From Pseudonocardia sp. MH-G8 (GTDB taxonomy: Bacteria; Actinomycetota; Actinomycetes; Mycobacteriales; Pseudonocardiaceae): 64,000 nt of DNA. The translations under genes and the position numbers were made by a program. The DNA is taken from the NCBI RefSeq assembly GCF_002262885.1, contig NZ_NKYF01000019.1:107336-171335 (forward strand). The letters run 5' to 3'. Positions 1-8,861 of this stretch are shown piece by piece. The notes under the pieces were generated by a model. The model saw nothing but the letters and a program-made list of their open reading frames with translations. It made no database searches and was not told where the DNA came from. Numbering within the stretch: position 1 is the stretch's first letter; every line of letters starts with the position of its first letter.

Positions 1-700
1 CGTAGGCGGCGGCGTCCGGTGCGGGCAGGGTCCGCGGGGTGGCGCGGGCGCCCGTCGGCTGCGTCGCCGTGATCCGGTCCACGCGGAAGGTGCGCCAGTC
101 CTCGCGGTCGAGGTCGTAGGCGACGAGGTACCAGCGCCGGCCCGCGGTCACCAGCCGGTGCGGCTCGACGTGGCGCCTGCCTGCGGGGTCGTCGGTGCCG
201 CCGGGGCCGTCGGCCCGGTGGTAGCGCAGGCGCGCCCGCTCGCGGTTGGCGATCGCGGCGGCCAGCGCCGTCAGCTGGGCGGGATCGACGGGCGTGGCGT
301 ACGCGTCCGGCGCCGGGACGGTGGCGGCACCCAACGTCCCGACCCGGCGGCGCAGCCGGGAGGGCAGCACCTGCTCGAGCTTGGCGAGGGCGCGCACGGC
401 CGCCTCGTCGATGCCGGTGACGGCCTGCCCCGCGGCGGTCCGCAGGCCGACCGCGATGGCGACCGCCTCGTCGTCCTCGAGCAGCAGCGGCGGCATCGCG
501 GTGCCCGCCACCAGCCGGTAGCCGCCCTGCGCACCCATGCTGGCCTCGACCGGGTACCCGAGATCGCGCAGCCGGTCGACGTCGCGGCGGACCGTGCGCA
601 GGCTCACCTCCAGCCGCCGGGCGAGCTCGCTGCCGGGCCACTCGCGCGGGGTCTGCAGGAGCGAGAGCAGGGTCAGCAGCCGGGCCGGGGTGTCTGCCAC
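1..700 (-). CDS. WYL-domain HTH transcriptional regulator, 3' end outside window
   Basis: Read on the minus strand from a GTG at 698-700, the frame stays open to the window edge for about 233 residues, so the C-terminus is missing. Residues ~5-60 form a DeoR/HTH_11-type winged helix (SLRTVRRDVDRLRDLGYPVE is the recognition part), followed by the GGYRL and PPLLL-EDDEA segments typical of YafY-like regulators. A WYL domain follows from about residue 145, with the RRWYLVAYD core. WYL proteins usually sense a ligand through this domain and control a neighbouring gene. No obvious partner lies on its 5' side: the next gene, the adenylate cyclase, runs in the same direction and ends 57 nt upstream. 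Confidence 0.85.
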   Translation of the reverse strand, partial: MADTPARLLTLLSLLQTPREWPGSELARRLEVSLRTVRRDVDRLRDLGYPVEASMGAQGGYRLVAGTAMPPLLLEDDEAVAIAVGLRTAAGQAVTGIDEAAVRALAKLEQVLPSRLRRRVGTLGAATVPAPDAYATPVDPAQLTALAAAIANRERARLRYHRADGPGGTDDPAGRRHVEPHRLVTAGRRWYLVAYDLDREDWRTFRVDRITATQPTGARATPRTLPAPDAAAY

Positions 701-756
701 GACTCAGAAGGATGCCAGCGAAGTGTGCCGGAAGCTGACCTACAGGGGGAGCGGGA

Positions 757-1731
757 TCAGCTCGCGCGTTCCAGCAGCCACGGGTGCAGGTGCCGGTAGC
801 CGCGTACGGCCACCGACCGCAGCGGGCGCAGGGTGAAGGCAGGGTCGTCGACCAGCGTGTCGGCCACGCCGCGGTCGACCAGGACGCTGCCGGGTCGGGC
901 GTGTGCGGTGAGCCTGGCGGCGATGTTCACGACCTCGCCGAAGACGTCGCCGTAGCGCATCAGCACCGGGCCCGCCGCCACCCCGATGCGCAGGTCGGGC
1001 AGCGCGGGCTCGGTCCGGACGCGCTCGAGCAGGGAGAGGGCGATGCCGGCGCCCTCGGGCACGGTGTCGGCGACGAAGAGCACCTCGTCGCCCACGGTCT
1101 TGACGATGCGGCCGTGCCCGTCGGCGATCACCTCGGTGGTCGCCGAGCCGAACCGCTCGATCATCTCGCCGAGCTCGGCCGTGGAGCGGCGGCGGGTGGC
1201 GCGGGTGAAGCCGACCATGTCGGCGAAGCCCACGACCAGCGGCCAGGTGCCGGCCTCGTCGCCGCGCTCGACCGGCACCAGCATCCGGCGGACCGCCGCG
1301 GCCAGGTGCCGGCGCCACACGTAGTTCTGCAGCTCCTCCAGCCCGGGCAGGGCAGCTGCGGCGATCTCCTGGGAGCCCTCGGGCGTCACCGCCCCGTGCT
1401 GCGCCTCGATGACGCGCACGAGCATGCCGACCTGCCACTCCGCGAGGCGCGACATCGACTGCGCCACCGCACGCGCCACCGCCTCGCGGACGTCGGGCTC
1501 GAGCACCCCGGCGTCGGTGAGGCGGGTCATCAGCCGCACCGCGTCGAGGTCGCGCTCGGTGAACAACACCGCGTCGTCGGCCGCCTCGGGGAAGCCCAGC
1601 GCACGCCACAGCCGCCGGGTCTCACCGGGGTCGAGCCCGGCGGCCTCGCTCACCTGGCGGCGGGTGTAGCGGCGCGGGGCGCCGAGGACCAGCTCCTCCA
1701 GCGCCTCCTCGAGCGGGCGGCCGTCGGTCAC
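757..1731 (-). CDS. Class III adenylate/guanylate cyclase with N-terminal regulatory domain
   Basis: A 324-residue protein with GTG start. Residues ~1-155 resemble the helical autoinhibitory domain of pH-sensing mycobacterial cyclases such as Rv1264. Residues ~163-310 are the class III catalytic domain, with FADMVGFT (metal-binding D171), KTVGDE (K211 and D215) and NIAARL (N269, R273 for transition-state binding). All the canonical catalytic residues are visible, so it should make cAMP from ATP. No transmembrane segment is seen, so it is probably cytoplasmic. The upstream universal stress protein gene ends 1 nt before this GTG, so the two are surely co-transcribed. Universal stress proteins can bind ATP or cAMP, so a functional link is plausible but inferred. 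Confidence 0.9.
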   Translation of the reverse strand: MTDGRPLEEALEELVLGAPRRYTRRQVSEAAGLDPGETRRLWRALGFPEAADDAVLFTERDLDAVRLMTRLTDAGVLEPDVREAVARAVAQSMSRLAEWQVGMLVRVIEAQHGAVTPEGSQEIAAAALPGLEELQNYVWRRHLAAAVRRMLVPVERGDEAGTWPLVVGFADMVGFTRATRRRSTAELGEMIERFGSATTEVIADGHGRIVKTVGDEVLFVADTVPEGAGIALSLLERVRTEPALPDLRIGVAAGPVLMRYGDVFGEVVNIAARLTAHARPGSVLVDRGVADTLVDDPAFTLRPLRSVAVRGYRHLHPWLLERAS

Positions 1732-1732
1732 G

Positions 1733-2182
1733 TCAGGTGGTGTGCACGATCAGCACGTCCACGCCGGCGCGGCGGGCAACGTCGGACGGCACGGAGCCGA
1801 GCAGCCGCCCGCTGAGCGTGTTGAGACCCCGGTTGCCGACGACGAGCAGATCGGCGCGCGAATCGCGCACGGCCTTGCGCAGCACGTCCACGGGCGGCCC
1901 GTCGCCGGCCACGGTGCGGATCGTGCGCGCCCCCGCGGCGGTGGCGCGCTCCTCGGCGGCGCGCAGCGTCTCCTCGGCGGGTGTCCAGCCGACGACCAGG
2001 TAGGCCTCGTCCTTCAGGGCGTCCTCGGCCTCGACGGTGTCCTCCCGCGACGGCGGCGTGTAAGCGCACACGATCACGAGCTCGGCGTGGCTGTCGCCGG
2101 CCACTGCGGCGGCGCGGTCGACTGCGGCGAACGAGGTTTCGGAGCCGTCGGTGCCGACGACGATCGTGCGGTAGGCGGGCAT
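1733..2182 (-). CDS. Universal stress protein (UspA family)
   Basis: A 149-residue single-domain UspA protein. The N-terminal TIVVGTDGSE strand-loop and the C-terminal G-x2-G-x9-G-S nucleotide-binding signature (GNRG, nine residues, GS) are both intact, so ATP binding is expected. A GGAGG ribosome-binding site lies 8 nt before the ATG at 2182. It is the first gene of a pair with the adenylate cyclase and is separated from it by one base. Its role is presumably in stress or energy-state signalling, as for the family. The length is normal for a one-domain member. Confidence 0.92.
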   Translation of the reverse strand: MPAYRTIVVGTDGSETSFAAVDRAAAVAGDSHAELVIVCAYTPPSREDTVEAEDALKDEAYLVVGWTPAEETLRAAEERATAAGARTIRTVAGDGPPVDVLRKAVRDSRADLLVVGNRGLNTLSGRLLGSVPSDVARRAGVDVLIVHTT

Positions 2183-2251
2183 GGGGAGCCTCCGGCGTCG
2201 GGGAACGTGGGCAGCAGGTTACCGCCGGTAGCAACGCGGGCGCGCATGCCG

Positions 2252-3457
2252 TCACCCTCCCGTGGGCGTCGCCGGGGCCGGGGGGAGCAGGGCGGGTGCG
2301 ACCAGCCGGGCGCGCAGGCGCCAGTCGGCGCGGGCGAACAGGGCGCACATCGTGGCCGCCGTGCCGGCGACGTCGGCACGTCCGGTGAGGTAGGTCCACC
2401 GGTGGCGCGGCGGCAGCCCGAGGAACACCTCGAAGAACGCGGGCACCTCGGCGGGGGGCATCCGCAGCAGGGCCTCCAGACCGATGCGCCGGAACCGGTG
2501 GACCGCTCTCGATCCCCGCGGCCACACGACGGCCCGCGCGGCGGCGAGCGCGGCGGCGGGCCCCGCCGGGAGGTGGTCGGCGACGGCGTCCGCCACCGCG
2601 GGCGCGAGGCCCAGCGCGGCGGCCACGCTGAACCCGCTCGCGGGGTGGACGAGCGGGGCGGCCGCGCCGAACCCGACCACACCACGCGTGCGGTGGCGTG
2701 GGGAGTCCACCGGGAACCGCACGGTCTCGCGGATCGCATCGGCGGGCGGGGCGATGCCGTGGTGTGCGAGGCGGGCGTGCAGCCGCCGCCGCAGCACCGG
2801 GATCGGAAGGCCGGGACGCCGCGCCAGCGAGGTCTCCTCGAGCAGTACCGCGTCGCCGCCGAGCGGGACCGCGTAGAGGAAGGTCGGCGCGTGGCCGGTG
2901 TCGCCGTGGTCGGGCCGCCAGTCCATGAACAGCGCCTCGCCCGGGGCCACCAGCGCGGCGGCGGTCGTGACGTCGACGACCACGCCCGCGGCCGTCTGCT
3001 GCGCCGCGACGCGATCGCGGGCGGGGCCGCGCCGCAGCGGCTGGCGGTGCCCGCCCGCGTCCACCACGACCGCGGCCCGCAGCACGGTGCCGTCGGCGAG
3101 CCGGACCGCGCCCGCTCCCACCGGCCCGGCAGCCCGCCCGGTCCGGACCTGCGCGCCCGCGCGTTCGAGGGTGGTGTCCAGGTGCGCGCGCAACGCGGGC
3201 ACGTCCAGCACGGCGTAGTCCCAGCCCAGGCGGTGTTCGGTGTGCGCGATCGCCCGACCCGCCGCCCGCGCGGCCACGACGGCACCCGGGAGCCCGGCGG
3301 GCAGCTCGTCGGCCCAGCAGCCGTAGGTCGCCCGCCACGGGGCGTCCGGCGCCGGGTCGAGCAGGACGGTGCGCAACCCGCGAGCGGCGAGGGCGGCCGC
3401 CAGCGCCCGGCCCGCGGGGCCGCCGCCGACGACGAGCGCATCGGGATCCGGCGGCAC
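2252..3457 (-). CDS. crtY: Lycopene beta-cyclase (CrtY/CrtL family)
   Basis: A 401-residue FAD/NAD-dependent lycopene cyclase that would close ionone rings on lycopene in carotenoid synthesis. It opens with a Rossmann dinucleotide fold (VVGGGPAGRALAAALAARG, residues ~9-27). Family blocks follow: FLYAVP (193-198), EETSLARRP (207-215) and the GFGAAAPLVHPASGFSVA region (~262-279), which matches the conserved C-terminal FAD contact. GTG at 3455-3457 is chosen as start, with GGGGAGG about 9 nt upstream. No other carotenoid genes are in the window, so it stands alone here. It is transcribed divergently from the dGTPase gene. Confidence 0.85.
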   Translation of the reverse strand: MPPDPDALVVGGGPAGRALAAALAARGLRTVLLDPAPDAPWRATYGCWADELPAGLPGAVVAARAAGRAIAHTEHRLGWDYAVLDVPALRAHLDTTLERAGAQVRTGRAAGPVGAGAVRLADGTVLRAAVVVDAGGHRQPLRRGPARDRVAAQQTAAGVVVDVTTAAALVAPGEALFMDWRPDHGDTGHAPTFLYAVPLGGDAVLLEETSLARRPGLPIPVLRRRLHARLAHHGIAPPADAIRETVRFPVDSPRHRTRGVVGFGAAAPLVHPASGFSVAAALGLAPAVADAVADHLPAGPAAALAAARAVVWPRGSRAVHRFRRIGLEALLRMPPAEVPAFFEVFLGLPPRHRWTYLTGRADVAGTAATMCALFARADWRLRARLVAPALLPPAPATPTGG

Positions 3458-3506
3458 CCGGACATCCTCCCCGGCCCGTGAGCCGGGCGCCCAGGGGAGG
3501 GCGCGC

Positions 3507-3512
3507 TAGCCT
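3507..3512 (+). promoter_or_regulatory. -10 element for a leaderless dgt transcript
   Basis: TAGCCT ends 7 nt before the GTG at 3520. In actinobacteria a TANNNT hexamer at this distance puts the transcription start on the start codon itself. No ribosome-binding site is visible upstream of the GTG, which fits a leaderless mRNA and decides the start. Confidence 0.65.
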
Positions 3513-3519
3513 GCGTGGC

Positions 3520-5055
3520 GTGGCAGACGATCTTCTTGTGGTCGACCGCCGTGCCGCGCGGCGCTCCGGTGTGGGGGAGACGGGGGCGGGGCTGGCCGCC
3601 AGCCCCTTCCGGGTCGATCGGGACCGGATCGCGGCGTCGCCGTTCTTCGCCCGCCTCGCCGGCGTCACGCAGGTGGTGAGCCCGACGGGCAGCGGGCTGT
3701 TGCTGCACAACCGGCTCACGCACAGCCTGCAGGTGGCCCAGGTCGCCCGGGCGATCGCCGAGCGGTTGGTCGAGGACGCGGGGGTCCGCGGGGTGCTGGA
3801 CCGGCTCGGCGGCTGCGACCCCGACGTCGTCGAGGCCGCCGCGCTGGCCCACGACCTGGGGCATCCGCCCTTCGGGCACCTCGGCGAACAGGTCCTCGAC
3901 CGGCTCGGCCGGGAGCAGCTGGGGCTGCCCGACGGGTTCGAGGGCAACGCGCAGAGCTTCCGGGTGATCACCACCATCGACCTGCACGGGCCCGGCGGCG
4001 CGGGCCTCGACCTCACCGCCGCGGTGCGCGCCGCGGTTCTGAAGTACCCGTGGGCGCGACGCGGCCACCCCGACCCGCACCCGAGCGCGGCGGTGACCCC
4101 ACCGCGCGGTGCGGGCCCGCTGCCGGGCGCGGTGGAGGCCGGCTCGGCGAAGTTCTCCTGCTACCTCACCGAGCTCGACGACCTCGTGGAGAGCCGTGAC
4201 GCGGTCGGCGGCGCGACCGGGCCGTGGCAGCAGACCGTGGAGGCGGCGGTGATGGACACCGCCGACGACGTGGCCTACGCCATCCACGACCTGGAGGACT
4301 TCCACCGCGTGGGGGTGCTCGCCCAGCCGGGTGTGGCCGCGGAGCTGGGCGGGTGGCTGCGCGACCGGACGGGCCTGGCCGCTGCCGACCCGTCGGCGCT
4401 CGGATCGTTGCGTCCCGGCGCCGACCTGGAGCGGCTGCGCAGGCGGCTGCACGCCAAGGACGCGTGGGCGTTCGACGACGAGGCCTTCGGCGCGGCTGTC
4501 GGGGTGGTGCGCGAGGAGCTCGTCGACGGGTTGCTCGCGTCGCCGTTCGACGGGTCGATGGCCGCGGAACGCATCGTTGCGGAGTTCTCCGCGCGCTGGA
4601 CGGCTCGGCTGGTCGCCGGGGTTCGGGTGCTGACGGCCCCGCCGGTGCGGGCGGCACCGGTGACGCTGGCGAACGGTCCGTGGCACGAGGTGGCCGTGCT
4701 GAAGTTCGTCCACCAGCGGTTCGTGCTGCAGCGCGCCGATCTCGCCTCCCACCAGCGCGGCCAGTCGACCGTGCTGGCCGGGCTGGTCGGGGCGCTCGCC
4801 GACTGGCTCTCCGGTGACGACGACCCCGTGCGCCTCCCGCCCCGGCTGCACGACCTCGTGGCGCTGGCGCACGAGGAGTACGGGCGGCTGGCCGCGGACG
4901 AGCGGCTCGGTGCCACTCCCGACGTCGATGCGCTGTCCCGTGGACGCGCGGTCGTCGACTACGTCGCCTCCCTCACCGACGGGCAGGCCGGTGCGCTGCT
5001 CGACGTGCTCACCGGCCGCTCCGCACGGCTCTGGACGGATGCGGTGGTGCTCTAG
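3520..5055 (+). CDS. dgt: Deoxyguanosinetriphosphate triphosphohydrolase-like HD protein
   Basis: A 511-residue HD-superfamily enzyme that hydrolyses dGTP (or dNTPs) to the nucleoside and triphosphate, controlling dNTP pools. The family entry block RDRIAASPFFARLAGVTQV is at residues ~34-52, the first histidine in NRLTHSLQVAQ at 68, and the HD pair in AHDLGHPPFGH at 111-112; the later H and D ligands are likely within the SCYLTELDDLVES/DTADDVAYAIHD stretch. An in-frame start 42 nt upstream is possible, but the -10 hexamer at 3507-3512 favours GTG 3520. In actinobacteria this gene is often near dnaG; that context is absent in the window. Confidence 0.88.
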   Translation: MADDLLVVDRRAARRSGVGETGAGLAASPFRVDRDRIAASPFFARLAGVTQVVSPTGSGLLLHNRLTHSLQVAQVARAIAERLVEDAGVRGVLDRLGGCDPDVVEAAALAHDLGHPPFGHLGEQVLDRLGREQLGLPDGFEGNAQSFRVITTIDLHGPGGAGLDLTAAVRAAVLKYPWARRGHPDPHPSAAVTPPRGAGPLPGAVEAGSAKFSCYLTELDDLVESRDAVGGATGPWQQTVEAAVMDTADDVAYAIHDLEDFHRVGVLAQPGVAAELGGWLRDRTGLAAADPSALGSLRPGADLERLRRRLHAKDAWAFDDEAFGAAVGVVREELVDGLLASPFDGSMAAERIVAEFSARWTARLVAGVRVLTAPPVRAAPVTLANGPWHEVAVLKFVHQRFVLQRADLASHQRGQSTVLAGLVGALADWLSGDDDPVRLPPRLHDLVALAHEEYGRLAADERLGATPDVDALSRGRAVVDYVASLTDGQAGALLDVLTGRSARLWTDAVVL

Positions 5056-5063
5056 ATCTCGGG

Positions 5064-5534
5064 CTACGCGTCGCGGAACGCCCGCAGCTGCGCGACGACG
5101 AACTCGTGGTCCTGCACCTGCGGCAACCCGGAGACCCCGACGGCGCCGACCACGCCGGTGCCGTGCAACCGGATCGGGAAGACGCCGCCGTTCGCGGCGT
5201 ACCGGTCGGCCGGCAGCCGGGAGTCCGTCTCGTACACCCGCCCGTTCACCCGGAACTGCTCGCCGACGCCCATCGAGCTGCGCTGGAAGTGCAGCGTCGC
5301 CCGGGTCTTGCGCTCCAGCCAGCTGTCGTTGTCCGGAACGGCGCCGTCCAGCGCGCAGTGGAACACCCGCTGGCCGCCGAGCACGATCCCGATCACGATC
5401 GGCAGCTCGCGCTCGACCGCGGCCGCCCGCATCCGGCAGCCGAGCTGCCAGGCGTCGGCGCGGGTGAACGCGTCGAACACCAGCTCCCGCTCCTCGGCCA
5501 GGATCCGGTCGTGGAACTCCGTCGAGTAGGTCAT
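5064..5534 (-). CDS. UPF0303 / heme-degrading-domain family protein
   Basis: A 156-residue protein of the UPF0303 (Haem_degrading, PF03928-like) family, related to HbpS/GlcG-type folds. Visible family features are LAFD/VFDAFTRADAWQLG near the N-terminus, a GGQRVFHCALDGAVPDN segment in the middle, and RYAANGGVFPIRLHGTGVVGAVGVSGL near the C-terminus. The biochemical role of the family is unsettled and I do not assign one. Its ATG overlaps the stop codon of the aldo/keto reductase gene by one base, making it the last gene of the sugar-acid operon, so its task is probably linked to that pathway. Confidence 0.75.
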   Translation of the reverse strand: MTYSTEFHDRILAEERELVFDAFTRADAWQLGCRMRAAAVERELPIVIGIVLGGQRVFHCALDGAVPDNDSWLERKTRATLHFQRSSMGVGEQFRVNGRVYETDSRLPADRYAANGGVFPIRLHGTGVVGAVGVSGLPQVQDHEFVVAQLRAFRDA

Positions 5535-6586
5535 CAGGCCTCCGACGACGCGGCCCAGATGTTGAGCCCCCCGTCGCGGGCGTGCTCGTCGATCGCGGCG
5601 AGCTCGTCGGCGGTGAAGCCGGGGCTCTCGACGCTCGCGACGGTGTCCTCGAGCTGCTCGGGCCGGCTCGCCCCGATGAGCACGGAGGTCACCCGCGGGT
5701 CGCGCAGCACCCACGACACGGCCATCTGCGCGAGCGACTGGCCCCGCGCCTCGGCGATCTTGTGCAGGGCCTGCACGTGCTCGAGGTTCTCCTCGCTGAG
5801 CATGTGCTCGCGCAGCGTCTTGCCCTGGGTGGCGCGGGAGCCCTCCGGAATGCCGTTGAGGTACTTGTTCGTGAGCAGGCCCTGCGCGAGGGCCGAGAAC
5901 GCGATGCACCCGACGCCCTCGTCGGCCAGCACGTCGAGCAGGCTCGGCTCGCCCTCCTCGATCCACCGGTTGAGCAGCGAGTACGACGGCTGGTGGATCA
6001 CCAGCGGCGTGCCGAGATCGCGCTGGATCGCCGCCATCTGCCGGGTCCGTTCGGCCGAGTACGACGAGATCCCGATGTAGCGGGCCTTGCCGGAGCGCAC
6101 TGCCGCGTCGAGCGCCGCGGCGGTCTCCTCCAGCGGCACCTCCGGGTCGAAGCGGTGGCTGTAGAAGATGTCGACGTGGTCGAGCCGCAGGCTCGACAGC
6201 GAGTGGTCGAGGCTGGCGAGCAGGTGCCCGCGCCCGCCTCCCGAGCCGTGCGGCCCCGCGAAGAACGGGTAGCCCGCCTTCGTCGAGATGATCAGTTCCT
6301 GGCGGAGACCGGAGAAGTCCTCCTGGAGGATCCGGCCGACGTTCTTCTCCGCCGACCCGAACGGCGGGCCATAGCCGTTGGCCAGGTCGAAGTGCGTGAT
6401 CCCCAGGTCGAACGCCTTGTGGATGATGGCGCGCTGGCGGGCGATCGGGGTGTCGTCGCCGAAGTTGTGCCACATGCCGAGCGAGACGGACGGCAGCTTC
6501 AGGCCGCTGTGGCCGACCCGCCGGTGCGGCATCGACTCGTACCGGTCGGGGGCGGGGACGTAGGCGGGCGTGACGTGCACGGGCAC
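5534..6586 (-). CDS. Aldo/keto reductase, YghZ/L-glyceraldehyde-3-phosphate reductase subfamily
   Basis: A 350-residue TIM-barrel NADPH oxidoreductase. Catalytic residues are visible in THFDLANGYG (Asp and Tyr), ISTKAGYPFF (Lys) and FYSHRFDP (His). The MWHNFGDDTP and GSAEKNVGRIL blocks are those of the YghZ group, which reduce small aldehydes such as glyceraldehyde 3-phosphate or methylglyoxal. The GTG at 6586 is chosen because AGGAAGG lies 7 nt upstream; another GTG at 6580 is possible. It follows the KDPG-aldolase gene by 20 nt. A role in handling the aldehyde released by the aldolase is reasonable but inferred. Confidence 0.88.
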   Translation of the reverse strand: MPVHVTPAYVPAPDRYESMPHRRVGHSGLKLPSVSLGMWHNFGDDTPIARQRAIIHKAFDLGITHFDLANGYGPPFGSAEKNVGRILQEDFSGLRQELIISTKAGYPFFAGPHGSGGGRGHLLASLDHSLSSLRLDHVDIFYSHRFDPEVPLEETAAALDAAVRSGKARYIGISSYSAERTRQMAAIQRDLGTPLVIHQPSYSLLNRWIEEGEPSLLDVLADEGVGCIAFSALAQGLLTNKYLNGIPEGSRATQGKTLREHMLSEENLEHVQALHKIAEARGQSLAQMAVSWVLRDPRVTSVLIGASRPEQLEDTVASVESPGFTADELAAIDEHARDGGLNIWAASSEA

Positions 6587-6606
6587 GGGAGTTCCTTCCT
6601 CGGGGA

Positions 6607-7209
6607 TCAGACGGCTGCGGCGAGCTGGTCGAGCTGGGCGGGGTCCTCGAGCGCCGACCCGACGGCGACGACCGACGCGCCCGCGTCCAGGAACTCGCGG
6701 GCGTTGCCCGCGCCCATCCCGCCGGTGGCGACGAAGCGGACCTGCGGGAACGGGCCGTGCATCGCGGCGAACCACCCGGCGCCGAGCACAGACGCGGGGA
6801 AGGCCTTGACCCAGTGCAGGCCGAGGCCGACCGCGCGCTGCACGTCGGACGCGGTGGCGACGCCCGGCAGGTGGGCGAGCCCGGTGTGGGCACTCGCCGC
6901 GGCCACCCGCTCGTCCAGGCCGGGGGCCACGGTGAACGCCGCGCCCGCGTCGGCGGCGTGGCGCACGTGGTCGGTGCTGGTCACGGTGCCTGCGCCGACC
7001 GGGAAGCCGCGGGCGGCACCTGCCGCGACGGCGGCGGCGAGCGCCTCGACGGCCTCGGGGTCCTGGATGGGCACCTCGACGGCGGTGATGCCGTTGTCCC
7101 ACGCCCGCTGCGCGAGCTCGACCGTGCGGGCCACGGAGAATCCCCGCAGGATCGCCATCACCGGACGCCCGGCGAAGACCTCGTCGAAGAACCCGGCTAC
7201 GGGCGCCAT
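6607..7209 (-). CDS. eda: 2-keto-3-deoxy-6-phospho-sugar-acid aldolase (KDPG/KDPGal type)
   Basis: A 200-residue class I aldolase. The Schiff-base lysine is K135 in HWVKAFPAS, the general acid/base is E45 in AVEVPIQ, and the phosphate site is VATGGMG near residue 162. The GAGTV strand (72-76) and R22 also match the KDPG aldolase family. It should split a 2-keto-3-deoxy-6-phospho sugar acid to pyruvate and glyceraldehyde 3-phosphate. Sequence alone does not separate gluconate (Eda) from galactonate (DgoA) specificity. The gene start overlaps the 3' end of the IclR gene by 13 nt, and the partner kinase is two genes upstream. Confidence 0.87.
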   Translation of the reverse strand: MAPVAGFFDEVFAGRPVMAILRGFSVARTVELAQRAWDNGITAVEVPIQDPEAVEALAAAVAAGAARGFPVGAGTVTSTDHVRHAADAGAAFTVAPGLDERVAAASAHTGLAHLPGVATASDVQRAVGLGLHWVKAFPASVLGAGWFAAMHGPFPQVRFVATGGMGAGNAREFLDAGASVVAVGSALEDPAQLDQLAAAV

Positions 7210-7940
7210 CCCAGCTCCTTGGAGATCGTGGTGGTGACCTCGGTCAGCCGCGGGAGCAGCTGCCCGAGGTCGTCGAGCGAGGCGCGGGCCTTGAGCGCGG
7301 TGATCGAGACCGCGGCCATGACGTGGCCGGACGCGTCCCGCACGGGCATCGCGACGCAGTTGACGTAGTCCTCGTACTCGCCGTCGTCGACCGACCACCC
7401 GCGCTCGGCCACCACCGCGAGCTCCTCGCGGTAGCGCGTCGCCGAGGTGATCGTGGTGTCGGTGTGGCGGGCGAAGTCGGTGGTGGCGAGCATCGCGTCG
7501 ACGAGCGCGGCGGGCTGGAACGCGAGTATCACCTTCGCGACACCCGCGGTGTGCAGGCAGACCTTCTGCCCGACCTCGGAGTACAACCGCACCATCCCGG
7601 GCTGGTCGATCTTCTCGGCGTAGACGATGCCGGAGTCCTCCAGCGCCGCGAGGTGGATCGTGTGCGTGCACTCCTCGCCGAGCGCCCGCAGGTGCGGGCG
7701 GGCCACCCCGGCCAGGTCGAACTGCTCGATCGCGAGCTGCGCCAGGCCCGCGAGGCGGTAGCCGACGCTGTAGCGGCCGTCCTCGTGGCGCCGGGTCAGC
7801 CCGCACTCGGTGAGCGTGCCGAGGATGCGCAGCGCGGTGGAGCGGTGGACGTCGAGGTGCTCGGCCACCTCGGTCTGCGTGCGCGGGCGAAGGCTGATGA
7901 ACTCCAGGGCCTCGGCGGCGCGCTGGATGCTCTGGGACAT
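7197..7940 (-). CDS. IclR-family transcriptional regulator
   Basis: A 247-residue regulator. The N-terminal winged helix (residues ~3-62) contains TQTEVAEHLDVHRSTALRILGTL as helix-turn-helix, and the C-terminal IclR effector-binding domain (~75-245) includes VCLHTAGVAKVILAF and the CVAMPVRDASG strand. Family members such as KdgR bind sugar-acid intermediates. It sits inside the operon, directly abutting the kinase gene on one side and overlapping the aldolase gene on the other. It is the obvious candidate to bind the palindrome at 11847-11871 in the operon leader; this is inference. Confidence 0.9.
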   Translation of the reverse strand: MSQSIQRAAEALEFISLRPRTQTEVAEHLDVHRSTALRILGTLTECGLTRRHEDGRYSVGYRLAGLAQLAIEQFDLAGVARPHLRALGEECTHTIHLAALEDSGIVYAEKIDQPGMVRLYSEVGQKVCLHTAGVAKVILAFQPAALVDAMLATTDFARHTDTTITSATRYREELAVVAERGWSVDDGEYEDYVNCVAMPVRDASGHVMAAVSITALKARASLDDLGQLLPRLTEVTTTISKELGWRP

Positions 7941-8861
7941 CTATGTCTCCGGCAGGTAGTCGTGGGTGCTGCTCAGTGCCCGGGCCGCCAGGTCGTGCCC
8001 GGCCCGCAGTCTCCCAGCGGCATCCGTGCCGCGGAGCAGTTCCGACAGGTACCCGGCCGCGAACGCGTCGCCCGCTCCCACGACCTCCACGACCTCGACG
8101 GCGTGGGCCGGGACGAACACCGGCTCCGTGCCGGCCGCCGCGATCTCGGTCGCCCCGACCGCGCCGTCCTTGACGACCAGCCGCGGCCGGGCGCCCATGA
8201 GCGTCGAGACGGAAGACGCGTCCGGCGTGCCCCACAGGCGCTGGGCCTCGTCCTGCCCGACGAAGACGACGTCGGCGCGGCGGGCCAGCTCGAGCAGCAC
8301 CGGGCCCGCCTCGGCGGCGGGCCAGAGGCCCGGCCGGTGGTTCACGTCGAACGACACCAGCATGTCGCGTTCGCGCGCCACGGCGTAGATCGCGTCGAGC
8401 AGCCCGCGGCAGCTCGCGGACAGTCCCGCGGTGATGCCGGAGACGTGCACGACCCTGGTGGCCGACCAGTCGAGACCGTCCAGGAGGTCCGGGCTCATGC
8501 GGGACGCGGCCGAACCGCCCCGGTAGTAGTACACCTGCGTGTCCTTCGGGCCCGGATCCTTGAAGTAGACCCCGGTCGGCGTGTCCGCGAGCGCGCGGAC
8601 CGCCGAGGTGTCCACGCCGTGCCGGGCGACGGCGGCGAGCATCCGCCTGCCCAGCGGGTCATCGCCCACCTGGCTCAGCCACGCCGCGCGGTGCCCGCGC
8701 TCGGCCAGGTACAGCGCGACCGTGGACTCCGCCCCTCCGACGTGCAGTGCGAAGTGCTCGGCCAGCTCCAGCGGCGCCGGCTCCACGGGCGTCACGAGGA
8801 TCATGCTCTCGCCGACGCAGAGGACCTCCGGGGACTCAGCCGGCGACGGGGTCACGGTCAC
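7941..8861 (-). CDS. kdgK: PfkB-family sugar kinase, probable 2-keto-3-deoxygluconate kinase
   Basis: A 306-residue ribokinase-family kinase. The N-terminal substrate lid includes VGGAESTVALYLAERG (residues ~41-56). YYYRGGSAASRM (~111-122) is characteristic of 2-keto-3-deoxygluconate kinases. The C-terminal anion hole and catalytic base are in VGAGDAFAAGY, with D265. It would phosphorylate a 2-keto-3-deoxy sugar acid at C6 for the downstream aldolase. The GTG start at 8861 lies within the last 26 nt of the tctA gene, so translation is coupled. Specificity for gluconate versus galactonate derivatives cannot be read from sequence. Confidence 0.87.
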   Translation of the reverse strand: MTVTPSPAESPEVLCVGESMILVTPVEPAPLELAEHFALHVGGAESTVALYLAERGHRAAWLSQVGDDPLGRRMLAAVARHGVDTSAVRALADTPTGVYFKDPGPKDTQVYYYRGGSAASRMSPDLLDGLDWSATRVVHVSGITAGLSASCRGLLDAIYAVARERDMLVSFDVNHRPGLWPAAEAGPVLLELARRADVVFVGQDEAQRLWGTPDASSVSTLMGARPRLVVKDGAVGATEIAAAGTEPVFVPAHAVEVVEVVGAGDAFAAGYLSELLRGTDAAGRLRAGHDLAARALSSTHDYLPET

